This document shows, one piece after another, positions 8,208 to 14,119 of a DNA stretch of 34,088 nt. How positions within the stretch are numbered: position 1 is the stretch's first letter; each line of letters begins with the position of its first letter. This stretch comes from Oscillospiraceae bacterium (GTDB taxonomy: Bacteria > Bacillota_A > Clostridia > Oscillospirales > CAG-272). The stretch spans positions 1 through 34,088 of the forward strand of contig SVSF01000006.1 in assembly GCA_015064425.1 (NCBI GenBank), read 5' to 3'. Below the pieces are notes generated by a model, which saw nothing but the letters and a program-made list of their open reading frames with translations, was not told the DNA's origin and searched no databases. The position numbers and the translations under genes are program-made.

Positions 8208-9040
8208 TTTCCGTCCGCAGCCTCCTTTTTAAGTTTTCCGTCAAGAAGCAGTCCGCGGAGCCTGTCCTTTTCATCTCCCGCAATAGCCTCTCTGTATTCC
8301 TTCAAGCTGTTTATGATAATATCAAGCTCATCAAGCAGATATTTTTTATTTTCAAGGAAAAGCTCCGTCCACATATTGGGATCCAGCCAGGCTACGCGGG
8401 TCATATCCTTATAGCTTCCCGCAGAAAAGCCTTTGTGGCTCTGAGCAGAAGGACTCTTGACATATGCATTGGATACAACGTGCGCGAGCTGAGAGGTGAA
8501 AGCAATAAGTCTGTCGTGTTCTTCCGCGGTAGTGACCGATATATGTCCGAATCCCGCAGGAGCAAGAAGTTCCTTTGCCCATTGAAGGAGAGCTATATCG
8601 TCGAATACGGGCGGTACTATGATCATAGGTGCGCCCTTGAACATATCCGATCTGCTGTACTTGAAGCCGGAAAACTGAGTTCCCGCCATGGGATGTCCGC
8701 CCAAGAATGTGAAACCGTACTTTTCCGCTATGGGGAAAATCTCTCCGCACACGTGGGTCTTTGTTCCCGCACAGTCTATAACAAGCGTATTCTTTCCGAA
8801 ATATTCCGCGTTTTCTTTAACGTATTCCACAACAGCTCCGGGATATACCGCTATAAGTATAAGATCGCATTCCGGTATATTATCTTTTGTAAGCTTTCCT
8901 TTTATTGCTTTTGCCATCAGAGCAAAGTCTTCTGTAAGACCGTCTCTGTCGCATCCGTAAACTTCAGCTATTTCCGACTCGGAGTATGCCTTGGCAAGAG
9001 AGCCTCCGATAAGTCCCAAGCCGACTATTCCAACTTTCAT
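8204..9040 (-). CDS. tyrA: Prephenate dehydrogenase
   Basis: Oxidatively decarboxylates prephenate to 4-hydroxyphenylpyruvate, the Tyr branch. A Rossmann domain starts at residue 1 with GLGLIGGS (7-14) and the acidic residue D31 ending strand 2, favouring NAD+. The catalytic region carries HPMAGTQFSGF (H116), TSQLAHV (H187) and R215. At 278 residues it is a short monofunctional form with no fused chorismate mutase and no C-terminal ACT domain, so feedback inhibition by Tyr is not obvious here. The ribosome site AAGGGG precedes the ATG, 23 bp after aroF. Confidence 0.95.
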   Translation of the reverse strand: MKVGIVGLGLIGGSLAKAYSESEIAEVYGCDRDGLTEDFALMAKAIKGKLTKDNIPECDLILIAVYPGAVVEYVKENAEYFGKNTLVIDCAGTKTHVCGEIFPIAEKYGFTFLGGHPMAGTQFSGFKYSRSDMFKGAPMIIVPPVFDDIALLQWAKELLAPAGFGHISVTTAEEHDRLIAFTSQLAHVVSNAYVKSPSAQSHKGFSAGSYKDMTRVAWLDPNMWTELFLENKKYLLDELDIIINSLKEYREAIAGDEKDRLRGLLLDGKLKKEAADGK

Positions 9041-9063
9041 CGTTTTTCCCCTTCAGTCTCCGA

Positions 9064-10068
9064 TCATCCGGTTATAATATCTCTTACCTTCATAACTCTG
9101 TTTGCAACATCACCAAACTGTTCGGGAGTAAGAGACTGCGCTCCGTCGCAGAGGGCATTTTTGGGATCGTTGTGCACCTCTATCATAAGACCGTCGGTGC
9201 CGGATGCCACAGCCGCAAGAGCCATAGGCTTAACAAGTCTTGAAAGTCCCGTAGCATGGCTGGGGTCTACTATAATGGGAAGGTGAGAGAGCTCGTGGAG
9301 AAGGGGAACTGCGGAAAGGTCAAGAGTATTTCTCGTGTAGCCCTCATAAGTTCTTATGCCTCTTTCACAAAGGATAACGTTCTCGTTTCCGCCTGCCATA
9401 ATGTACTCGGCGCTCATAAGAAGCTCCTTCATGGTACTTGCAAGTCCTCTCTTCAAAAGGATGGGCTTTTTCGTTCTGCCGAGAGCCTTAAGAAGCTCAA
9501 AATTCTGCATATTTCTCGCGCCTACCTGAATAAGGTCTACCTCTTCAAACAAAGGAAGATGGTCAGCGCTCATTATCTCAGTAACGATAGGCATACCTGT
9601 CGCCTTCTTTGCTTCAAGAAGAAGCTCGATACCGTCTGCCTTAAGTCCCTGGAAATCGTAAGGAGATGTACGGGGCTTAAATGCACCGCCTCTGAGAAGG
9701 GAGGCTCCCGCCGCCTTTACCGAAGTTGCAACAGCTATCATCTGCTCCCTTGATTCAACGGAACAAGGTCCCGCTATCATTACAAAATTACCGCCGCCTA
9801 TCTTTACTCCGCCTACGTCGATCACCGTGTCATCGGGATGGAATTTACGGCTGCACTGCTTGAATGGCTCGCTGACTCTTTTCACGGATTCAACGATATC
9901 AAGGCTTGCGATTAGATCCATATCCACCTTGGTGGTATCTCCGATAAGACCCAATACGATATAATCGTGTCCGTGCGATATATGCACGTCTATATTTTGT
10001 GCCTTTAGCCAATCTACCAGTGTCTCGATCTGTTGTTCATTCGTTCCCTTTTTTAATACTGCAATCAT
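9064..10068 (-). CDS. aroF: DAHP synthase, ferredoxin-like-domain (AroF-II) type
   Basis: Condenses PEP and erythrose-4-phosphate to DAHP, the committed step of aromatic synthesis. The start at 10068 is chosen because AGGAG lies 8 nt upstream; the longer in-frame ATG at 10152 lies within the terminator hairpin of the leader and has no ribosome site. Residues 1-70 form the small regulatory ferredoxin-like domain that confers Phe/Tyr inhibition in Thermotoga-type enzymes. The barrel follows, with AGPCSVES (metal ligand C102), GGAFKPRTSPY (128-137), KRGLAST, DPSHATG (H271) and E297 and D308 regions. Total 334 aa. It is first in the operon and is preceded by the attenuator. Confidence 0.95.
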   Translation of the reverse strand: MIAVLKKGTNEQQIETLVDWLKAQNIDVHISHGHDYIVLGLIGDTTKVDMDLIASLDIVESVKRVSEPFKQCSRKFHPDDTVIDVGGVKIGGGNFVMIAGPCSVESREQMIAVATSVKAAGASLLRGGAFKPRTSPYDFQGLKADGIELLLEAKKATGMPIVTEIMSADHLPLFEEVDLIQVGARNMQNFELLKALGRTKKPILLKRGLASTMKELLMSAEYIMAGGNENVILCERGIRTYEGYTRNTLDLSAVPLLHELSHLPIIVDPSHATGLSRLVKPMALAAVASGTDGLMIEVHNDPKNALCDGAQSLTPEQFGDVANRVMKVRDIITG

Positions 10069-10121
10069 TTTTCTATCTCCTGAATTTAAATTAATAACTT
10101 TAGTGTTTACTGCATTTCTTC

Positions 10122-10162
10122 GAAAAAAACAAAAAGCAGCACGACTTGCCATTCGTGCTGCT
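10122..10162 (-). terminator. Attenuator terminator upstream of aroF
   Basis: On the minus strand a perfect 10-bp GC-rich stem (AGCAGCACGA and TCGTGCTGCT, plus-strand arms 10135-10144 and 10153-10162) with an 8-nt loop is followed by T5-G-T7. It lies between a short upstream ORF and the aroF ribosome site, so it must terminate transcripts before the first structural gene. This is the hallmark of an attenuator. Confidence 0.92.
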
Positions 10163-10248
10163 CCAAAAAGCTTCTATTGACCCTACGCTTTAAGCTTTCT
10201 TAAAAATTGCAACACAAATAGCTATTACCCTTAAAATAAAAGTAATAG
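10152..10248 (-). promoter_or_regulatory. Antiterminator and 1:2 hairpin of the aro attenuator
   Basis: In the minus-strand RNA, UUUGUGUUGC (10218-10209, leader codons 24-27) can pair over 10 bp (two G-U) with GCAGCACGAA (10161-10152), which is most of the 5' arm of the terminator. A second 9-bp helix, AGAAAGCUU (10200-10192) with AAGCUUUUU (10173-10165), fits inside it. Further upstream CUAUUAC (10248-10242, in the Tyr codons) pairs perfectly with GUAAUAG (10228-10222). This gives a 1:2 / 2:3 / 3:4 layout like classical amino-acid attenuators. Pairings were found by eye; folding energies were not computed. Confidence 0.75.
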
Positions 10249-10289
10249 TAAAAAAATGCTGCAAATATAGCTGTAAGCATAAGTTCCAT
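10200..10289 (-). CDS. Phe/Tyr-rich leader peptide of the aro operon
   Basis: A 29-codon ORF: ATG at 10289, TAA ending at 10200, with GGAG about 9 nt ahead of the start. Eleven of 29 residues are aromatic (6 Phe, 5 Tyr), eight of them consecutive at residues 12-19 (core AAFFYYYFYFKGNSY). There is no Trp. Codons 24-27 carry the strand that pairs with the terminator's 5' arm. A ribosome stalled at codons 17-19 would leave that strand free (antitermination), whereas one reaching the stop codon would cover it (termination). The peptide itself probably has no function; its translation senses charged tRNA-Phe and tRNA-Tyr. The ORF was below the length normally annotated. Confidence 0.85.
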   Translation of the reverse strand: MELMLTAIFAAFFYYYFYFKGNSYLCCNF

Positions 10290-10319
10290 TTTTCGTGTCT
10301 CCGTTTTTTCGATAAATTC

Positions 10320-10348
10320 AGTATAGCACCGCGCTAAAGGATTGTCAA
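10320..10348 (-). promoter_or_regulatory. Promoter of the aromatic operon
   Basis: A perfect -35 TTGACA (10348-10343), a 17-bp spacer and TATACT (10325-10320), read on the minus strand. The expected start is near 10313, giving about 24 nt of leader before the leader-peptide ATG. A second TTGACA-like site lies about 14 bp further upstream in the A/T-rich stretch. Confidence 0.88.
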
Positions 10349-10376
10349 CATTTTTTTGTCAAAAAAACATTTCGTT

Positions 10377-10649
10377 TTATCTGTATTTCACAAGTCCGTG
10401 TCCGCAGTGATCGCATACGTCATTCTCTTGCGGAAGCATTGCCCCGCACATAACGCACTTGATCTCCGAATCCTTGTTTTTGGGTATTATGTAAGCAAAA
10501 TTTGTACCGCCGATATAACACACTTTATCACCACTATAATAATCATCCAGTTGATTCATGTGTTTTGCTCTTATTTTGCAGGCATCTTTTTCAACGATCT
10601 TTCCGTTTTCAAGCTTAACCATAATACGCACAGTTTTTTTGAGAAGCAA
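10377..10649 (-). CDS. C-terminal part of split membrane/zinc-ribbon protein
   Basis: A reading frame entered at a TTG near 10649, without a convincing ribosome site of its own. It carries a soluble segment (VRIMVKLENGKIVEKDACKI) and a C-terminal zinc ribbon with two CxxC knuckles, CVMCG and CDHCG. It overlaps the upstream ORF in the -1 frame across a run of seven A residues. Joining the two frames there gives one sensible protein of about 198 residues, so this is most likely the second half of one gene rather than an independent gene. It ends only 29 bp before the aro promoter's -35 element. The function is unknown; zinc-ribbon membrane proteins of this kind are common in Clostridia. Confidence 0.6.
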   Translation of the reverse strand: MLLKKTVRIMVKLENGKIVEKDACKIRAKHMNQLDDYYSGDKVCYIGGTNFAYIIPKNKDSEIKCVMCGAMLPQENDVCDHCGHGLVKYR

Positions 10650-10972
10650 GGTTGGGCTCTGCTCCCGATAAACGAATCATCATCGGACAAGCCGAATTCT
10701 ATATTGCTCTTTACCACTTCCCCCTCCCAATAGCGATCGATAAGCTTAAAAGGAAATCCGCTTACGGCAAAAGGCACCGCCATACAGAAGACGCAGTAAA
10801 CTATTTTGTTCAAGAGCTTTGCGTACATAAATCTCTCAAGTCCGGAGATCATTACGCCATAAGCCACCGCAAGAACGGCTATAAAGAGCAATATACATTT
10901 TAACTTTTTCTTAAAGATAACCGACCTAATATCATCGGGTATTATGAGTCTATCTTTATGTGTATGCTTCAT
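10571..10972 (-). CDS. N-terminal part of split membrane/zinc-ribbon protein
   Basis: Begins at 10972 after a good promoter (11012-11040). It encodes two hydrophobic segments (about residues 25-47 and 53-72, CILLFIAVLAVAYGVM and IVYCVFCMAVPFAVSGF), then DRYWEGEVV, typical of a small membrane protein with a short soluble domain. After TCA AAA AAA the original frame runs into 23 residues without protein-like character and stops. A -1 shift at the A7 run would continue into the zinc-ribbon frame. This could be a real frameshift mutation, a homopolymer sequencing error, or programmed slippage on A-AAA-AAA. Unknown function. Confidence 0.6.
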   Translation of the reverse strand: MKHTHKDRLIIPDDIRSVIFKKKLKCILLFIAVLAVAYGVMISGLERFMYAKLLNKIVYCVFCMAVPFAVSGFPFKLIDRYWEGEVVKSNIEFGLSDDDSFIGSRAQPCFSKKLCVLWLSLKTERSLKKMPAK

Positions 10973-11011
10973 CCTCTGCGCCCCTTTTTGAGATATTGGG
11001 TATCTGTTATG

Positions 11012-11040
11012 ATTATAACATATATGTATTCGTTTTGCAA
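11012..11040 (-). promoter_or_regulatory. Promoter of the split membrane-protein gene
   Basis: On the minus strand, TTGCAA (11040-11035), a 17-bp spacer and the consensus TATAAT (11017-11012). It lies directly downstream of the fucO terminator and points toward the 10972 start. Confidence 0.75.
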
Positions 11041-11045
11041 TAGAA

Positions 11046-11070
11046 AAAGGATCGGAGTGACCGATCCTTT
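11046..11070 (-). terminator. fucO terminator
   Basis: A 10-bp stem (AAAGGATCGG and CCGATCCTTT; arms 11046-11055 and 11061-11070) with a 5-nt loop. On the minus strand it runs into a T-rich tail (TTTTTCTATTG), 8 bp after the fucO stop. Confidence 0.85.
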
Positions 11071-11077
11071 GTGATTT

Positions 11078-12226
11078 TTACATAAGGCTGCGATAAAGAG
11101 CCGCGATCTCTTCAACACTTGTCTCACGGGGGTTACCGGGACGGCAAGCATCCGCATAAGCACTCTCTGCGAGGAACTGAACGTCCTCTTCCTTGAGTAT
11201 GCCCTTAAGGTCAGCGGGAATACCGACGTCTGCACTGAGCTTCTTAACAGCATCAATAGCTGCCTTGCGGTACTCTTCAACGCTCATCTTATCTGCACCT
11301 TCAACGCCCATAGCCTTTGCGAGAGCAAGATACTTTTCGCCTGTAAACTCTGCATTATATTCAAGACCCGTAGGAAGGATTATAGCGCAAGCTACTCCGT
11401 GAGGAGTATCGTAAAGTGCGCTGAGTCCGTGAGCCATACTGTGAACTATACCGAGACCTACGTTAGAGAAGCCCATGCCTGCCACGTACTGTGCAAGAGC
11501 CATTCCGCGACGGCCCTCAGCCTCGTTGTTTACTGCTCCCCTGAGATTTTCGGAAATAAGTCTGATAGCTTCAAGGTGGAACATATCGGTCATTTCCCAA
11601 GCGCCCTTGGTAATAAGGCCCTCAATAGCGTGTGTCATAGCGTCCATACCGGTAGCGGCTGTAAGGCTCTTGGGCATAGAAGCCATCATATCGGGGTCAA
11701 CAACAGCAACTTCGGGAATATCGTTAGTATCAACACATACGAACTTGCGTTTCTTTTCAACGTCAGTAATAACGTAGTTTATAGTAACTTCCGCTGCTGT
11801 TCCGGCAGTTGTGGGAACGGCAATGGTAAATACTGCGTGTTTCTTTGTAGGTGCTACACCTTCAAGACTGCGTACATCAGCAAATTCGGGGTTGTTCGCT
11901 ATTATTCCGATAGCCTTCGCGGTATCCATAGAAGAACCGCCGCCTATAGTAACGATAGAATCAGCACCGGATTCAAGAAACGCCTTAACTCCACTCTGTA
12001 CGTTCTCAATAGTAGGGTTGGGCTTGATATCGGAAAATACTGAATAGGCTATGTTTGCCCCACCAAGAATATCGAGGACCTTATTTGCAACACCGAACTT
12101 TATAAGATCGGGGTCTGTGCACACAAACGCCTTCTTGTAGCCTCTTGCCTTAAGCTCATTGGCGATCTCGGAGATCGCGCCTGCTCCGTGATATGAGACA
12201 TTGTTTAAAACTATACGGTTTGCCAT
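11078..12226 (-). CDS. fucO: Lactaldehyde reductase / iron-containing alcohol dehydrogenase (FucO-like)
   Basis: A group III, Fe-dependent NAD(H) dehydrogenase. In fucose and rhamnose fermentation FucO reduces L-lactaldehyde to 1,2-propanediol. The 382-residue protein follows E. coli FucO closely throughout (remembered comparison): N-terminal MANR, GGGSSMDTAKAIGI (95-108), NNPEFADVRSLEG, PTTAGTAAEVTINYVITD, and a complete iron site D195, H199, H262, H276 (GMDAMTHAIEG, VHSMAHGLSALYDTPHG). AAGGAG lies 7 nt before the ATG. No fucose or rhamnose catabolic genes are adjacent, so substrate assignment rests on similarity; another 2-hydroxyaldehyde or ethanol role is possible. It is monocistronic, with its own promoter and terminator. 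Confidence 0.9.
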   Translation of the reverse strand: MANRIVLNNVSYHGAGAISEIANELKARGYKKAFVCTDPDLIKFGVANKVLDILGGANIAYSVFSDIKPNPTIENVQSGVKAFLESGADSIVTIGGGSSMDTAKAIGIIANNPEFADVRSLEGVAPTKKHAVFTIAVPTTAGTAAEVTINYVITDVEKKRKFVCVDTNDIPEVAVVDPDMMASMPKSLTAATGMDAMTHAIEGLITKGAWEMTDMFHLEAIRLISENLRGAVNNEAEGRRGMALAQYVAGMGFSNVGLGIVHSMAHGLSALYDTPHGVACAIILPTGLEYNAEFTGEKYLALAKAMGVEGADKMSVEEYRKAAIDAVKKLSADVGIPADLKGILKEEDVQFLAESAYADACRPGNPRETSVEEIAALYRSLM

Positions 12227-12277
12227 GTTCTTTCTCCTTAAATTTAGTACTAGGTTTTTTGTTTGTTCCTTTACTAT

Positions 12278-12307
12278 ATTATATCAAATAGATAAGTCGA
12301 AAAACAA
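12278..12307 (-). promoter_or_regulatory. Putative fucO promoter
   Basis: On the minus strand, TATAAT (12283-12278) with a weak -35 TTGTTT (12307-12302) 18 bp upstream, giving a leader of about 45 nt before the fucO ATG. The remaining sequence to the coaX promoter (12308-12473) is A/T-rich and shows no gene or clear operator. Confidence 0.6.
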
Positions 12308-12473
12308 GCTTTTTTGAATATTTTCCCAATTGTTTCTACAAAGGGGAAACAGACATTTTTTTCTGCAAAAATATTGATTTATATTGCAAAGTAAGTCCAT
12401 ACCGAAAAGATCTCTGCTCGGAATTTATAAAACTTGTCGGATTTTCTCCTTTTCCTCTTTTGGAACTTTATAC

Positions 12474-12502
12474 TTTACAGAGCTCGTAAAATGTGATATA
12501 AT
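12474..12502 (+). promoter_or_regulatory. coaX promoter
   Basis: TTTACA (12474-12479), a 17-bp spacer and the consensus TATAAT (12497-12502). Transcription would start near 12509, about 30 nt before the TTG start of coaX, which has AGGAGG 8 nt upstream. Confidence 0.8.
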
Positions 12503-12539
12503 CCAACGAAGATATAGGATAGTATAGGAGGAAAAGGTT

Positions 12540-13319
12540 TTGCTGCTTGCTGTAAACATACAAAATTCAGGCATAAATGTAGGATTTACCGAAAAAGGTA
12601 AAATACTATGTAGCTTTAAGCTTGGTGCGGACTGTTCACGCAGTTCCGACGAGTATGAACTCCTTATAAGAACCGTATCGGCTCTCCGCGGCAAAGACCC
12701 CTCTTCGGTAGATTCCGTAATAATCGCTTCCGTAGTCCCCTCCTTAACGTCAACAGTACGCGGAGCTATCGAGCATATAACGAAAGCTCCCGTAATGCTT
12801 GTGGGTCCCGGAGTAAAGAGTGGATTCAACATAAAGCTTGATGACCCCACGGAACTTGGAGCAGATCTTGCGGCAAATGCGGCAGCGGCGGTATCTCTGT
12901 ACGGTGTTCCCGTAATAGTAGGAGATTTTGGCACGGCTTCCGCACTTATGATAATCGACGGAAACAAGACCTATATAGGAGGTTGTCTTATGCCGGGAAT
13001 AGAAATGAGTTTCTGTGCTCTTAAGACCGCAGAGCTTCTTCCCGGAGTGGAAGTAAAGGACAGCGTAGCTCTTTACGGTAAAAATACCCGTGATTGTATC
13101 CGTTCAGGTGTCATCCGCAGTCAGGCGGCGGCGACAGACGGTCTTATTGCCGAGTACAAAAACGCCCTTTCTCTTCCTGAGGAAACGCCCTTTGTCATAA
13201 CGGGAGAATACGCAGAGTTTATCCTTCCGTACTTAAAGGAAAAGTACGTTTATGTCCCTCTTCTCGGTTTTTTGGGACTTGACGCCATATACGAACTGAA
13301 TAAGAAAAAGCCCAGATAA
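12540..13319 (+). CDS. coaX: Type III pantothenate kinase (CoaX) family, divergent active site
   Basis: The family phosphorylates pantothenate, the first step of CoA synthesis, and belongs to the ASKHA fold. The 259-residue length and fold motifs fit: an N-terminal phosphate loop, GADLAANA (107-114), VGDFGTASAL (D129) and GGCLMPGIEMSFCAL (147-161). The motifs are unusual, however. The first loop reads VNIQNS where the family has D-x-G-N-T/S, so the essential Asp6 is Asn6 and Gly8 is Gln8, and the Arg after GAD is Leu110. Asp109 and Asp129 are kept. It may be weak, altered or non-catalytic. The TTG start is supported by AGGAGG. The neighbouring ECF S component suggests vitamin uptake linked to CoA. 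Confidence 0.85.
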   Translation: MLLAVNIQNSGINVGFTEKGKILCSFKLGADCSRSSDEYELLIRTVSALRGKDPSSVDSVIIASVVPSLTSTVRGAIEHITKAPVMLVGPGVKSGFNIKLDDPTELGADLAANAAAAVSLYGVPVIVGDFGTASALMIIDGNKTYIGGCLMPGIEMSFCALKTAELLPGVEVKDSVALYGKNTRDCIRSGVIRSQAAATDGLIAEYKNALSLPEETPFVITGEYAEFILPYLKEKYVYVPLLGFLGLDAIYELNKKKPR

Positions 13320-13443
13320 CAACTAACGGTAATAGCGGCATTTTCCGGGGATACCCTAAAGGATCCTACAGAAAGAAAACCGTATTACATATATATTCAT
13401 ATTGCGCCGTATCCTCAACGGGAACGGCAGTAAGGAGAAAATC
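13320..13443 (+). other. Intergenic leader between coaX and the ECF S component
   Basis: 124 bp with no ORF. It contains short GC-rich self-complementary pieces (GCCGT at about 13408 and ACGGC near 13430) but no clear terminator and no riboswitch class I recognise. The AGGAG just before 13444 serves the next gene. Co-transcription with coaX is likely. Confidence 0.35.
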
Positions 13444-14064
13444 ATGTCAACAGCAAACACCCAAAAGATCCGCAAAATGACAGCTATCGCTATTCTTGCG
13501 GCTTTGGTCGCCGTTCTTCAGGCGATCTCCATCTTCATCGGACAGTTCAATCCCGTAGTCAGCTTCACTCTGGCACTGGTTCCCATCGTTGTGGGCGCAG
13601 TTCTTTACGGCCCTTGGGCAGGCGCTTTTCTTGGCGCCGTTATGGGAGCGGTAGTATTTGCCTCCGTAGTAGGAGGACAGGCAGGAGCGCTTTCCACTGC
13701 AATGCTTCAATATAGCCCCATAGTAACCTTTATTGCATGCGTTTTTAAGACTACAGCTGCAGGATTAGTTTCGGGAGCCGTATATAAAGCAATATCAAAA
13801 ACGGGTAAAGAAAAGCTCGCCATAATAATTGCGGCTATTCTTTGTCCTATTGTAAATACGGGTATATTCCTCGCCCTTCTTCTCACCGTATTCTACGGTA
13901 TTGCATCAAGCTTTGCATCGGGCGGAAATTTCACTATGGTATATTTCGTATTCGTACTTATACTCGGAATAAACTTCGTTATAGAGTTTGTTCTCAACTC
14001 CGCACTCTCCCCCGTTATCGTACGCATAATCGAAGTATTACGTAAAAACAAACTAACAAAATAA
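13444..14064 (+). CDS. ECF transporter S component (vitamin uptake), possibly pantothenate
   Basis: A hydrophobic 206-residue protein with about six membrane helices, typical of the substrate-binding S component of energy-coupling factor transporters. These work with a shared EcfA/A'/T module, which is not in this window. The N-terminal RKMTAIAILAALVAVLQ matches the usual first helix with its Ala-rich face that docks on EcfT. The start is set at 13444, where AGGAG sits 7 nt ahead, instead of the longer frame from 13402. Adjacency to coaX suggests pantothenate (PanT-like), but riboflavin, folate or another vitamin cannot be excluded from sequence alone. Confidence 0.85.
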   Translation: MSTANTQKIRKMTAIAILAALVAVLQAISIFIGQFNPVVSFTLALVPIVVGAVLYGPWAGAFLGAVMGAVVFASVVGGQAGALSTAMLQYSPIVTFIACVFKTTAAGLVSGAVYKAISKTGKEKLAIIIAAILCPIVNTGIFLALLLTVFYGIASSFASGGNFTMVYFVFVLILGINFVIEFVLNSALSPVIVRIIEVLRKNKLTK

Positions 14065-14075
14065 ATCAAAAGCAT

Positions 14076-14107
14076 AAAAAAGCGGCGCATACGAAATGTA
14101 TGCGCCG
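14076..14107. terminator. Convergent terminator between ECF S component and GH2
   Basis: A perfect 10-bp stem (CGGCGCATAC 14083-14092, GTATGCGCCG 14098-14107) with a GAAAT loop. It is flanked by six A residues on the left (T tract for the minus-strand gene) and by TTACAATTTTT on the right. It probably ends both converging genes, more strongly on the minus strand. Confidence 0.88.
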
Positions 14108-14119
14108 TTACAATTTTTA

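Noticed and set aside
10069..10152. A longer aroF start at 10152 (28 extra residues)
   Set aside because: This stretch is the terminator hairpin and A/T-rich spacer. It has no ribosome site, while AGGAG is placed correctly for 10068.
10326..10342. GCGCGGTGC on the minus strand near the aro promoter, resembling part of a T-box element
   Set aside because: It lies in the promoter spacer, upstream of the transcript start, and the T-box core AGGGTGG-n-ACCGCG is absent. The peptide leader explains the region better.
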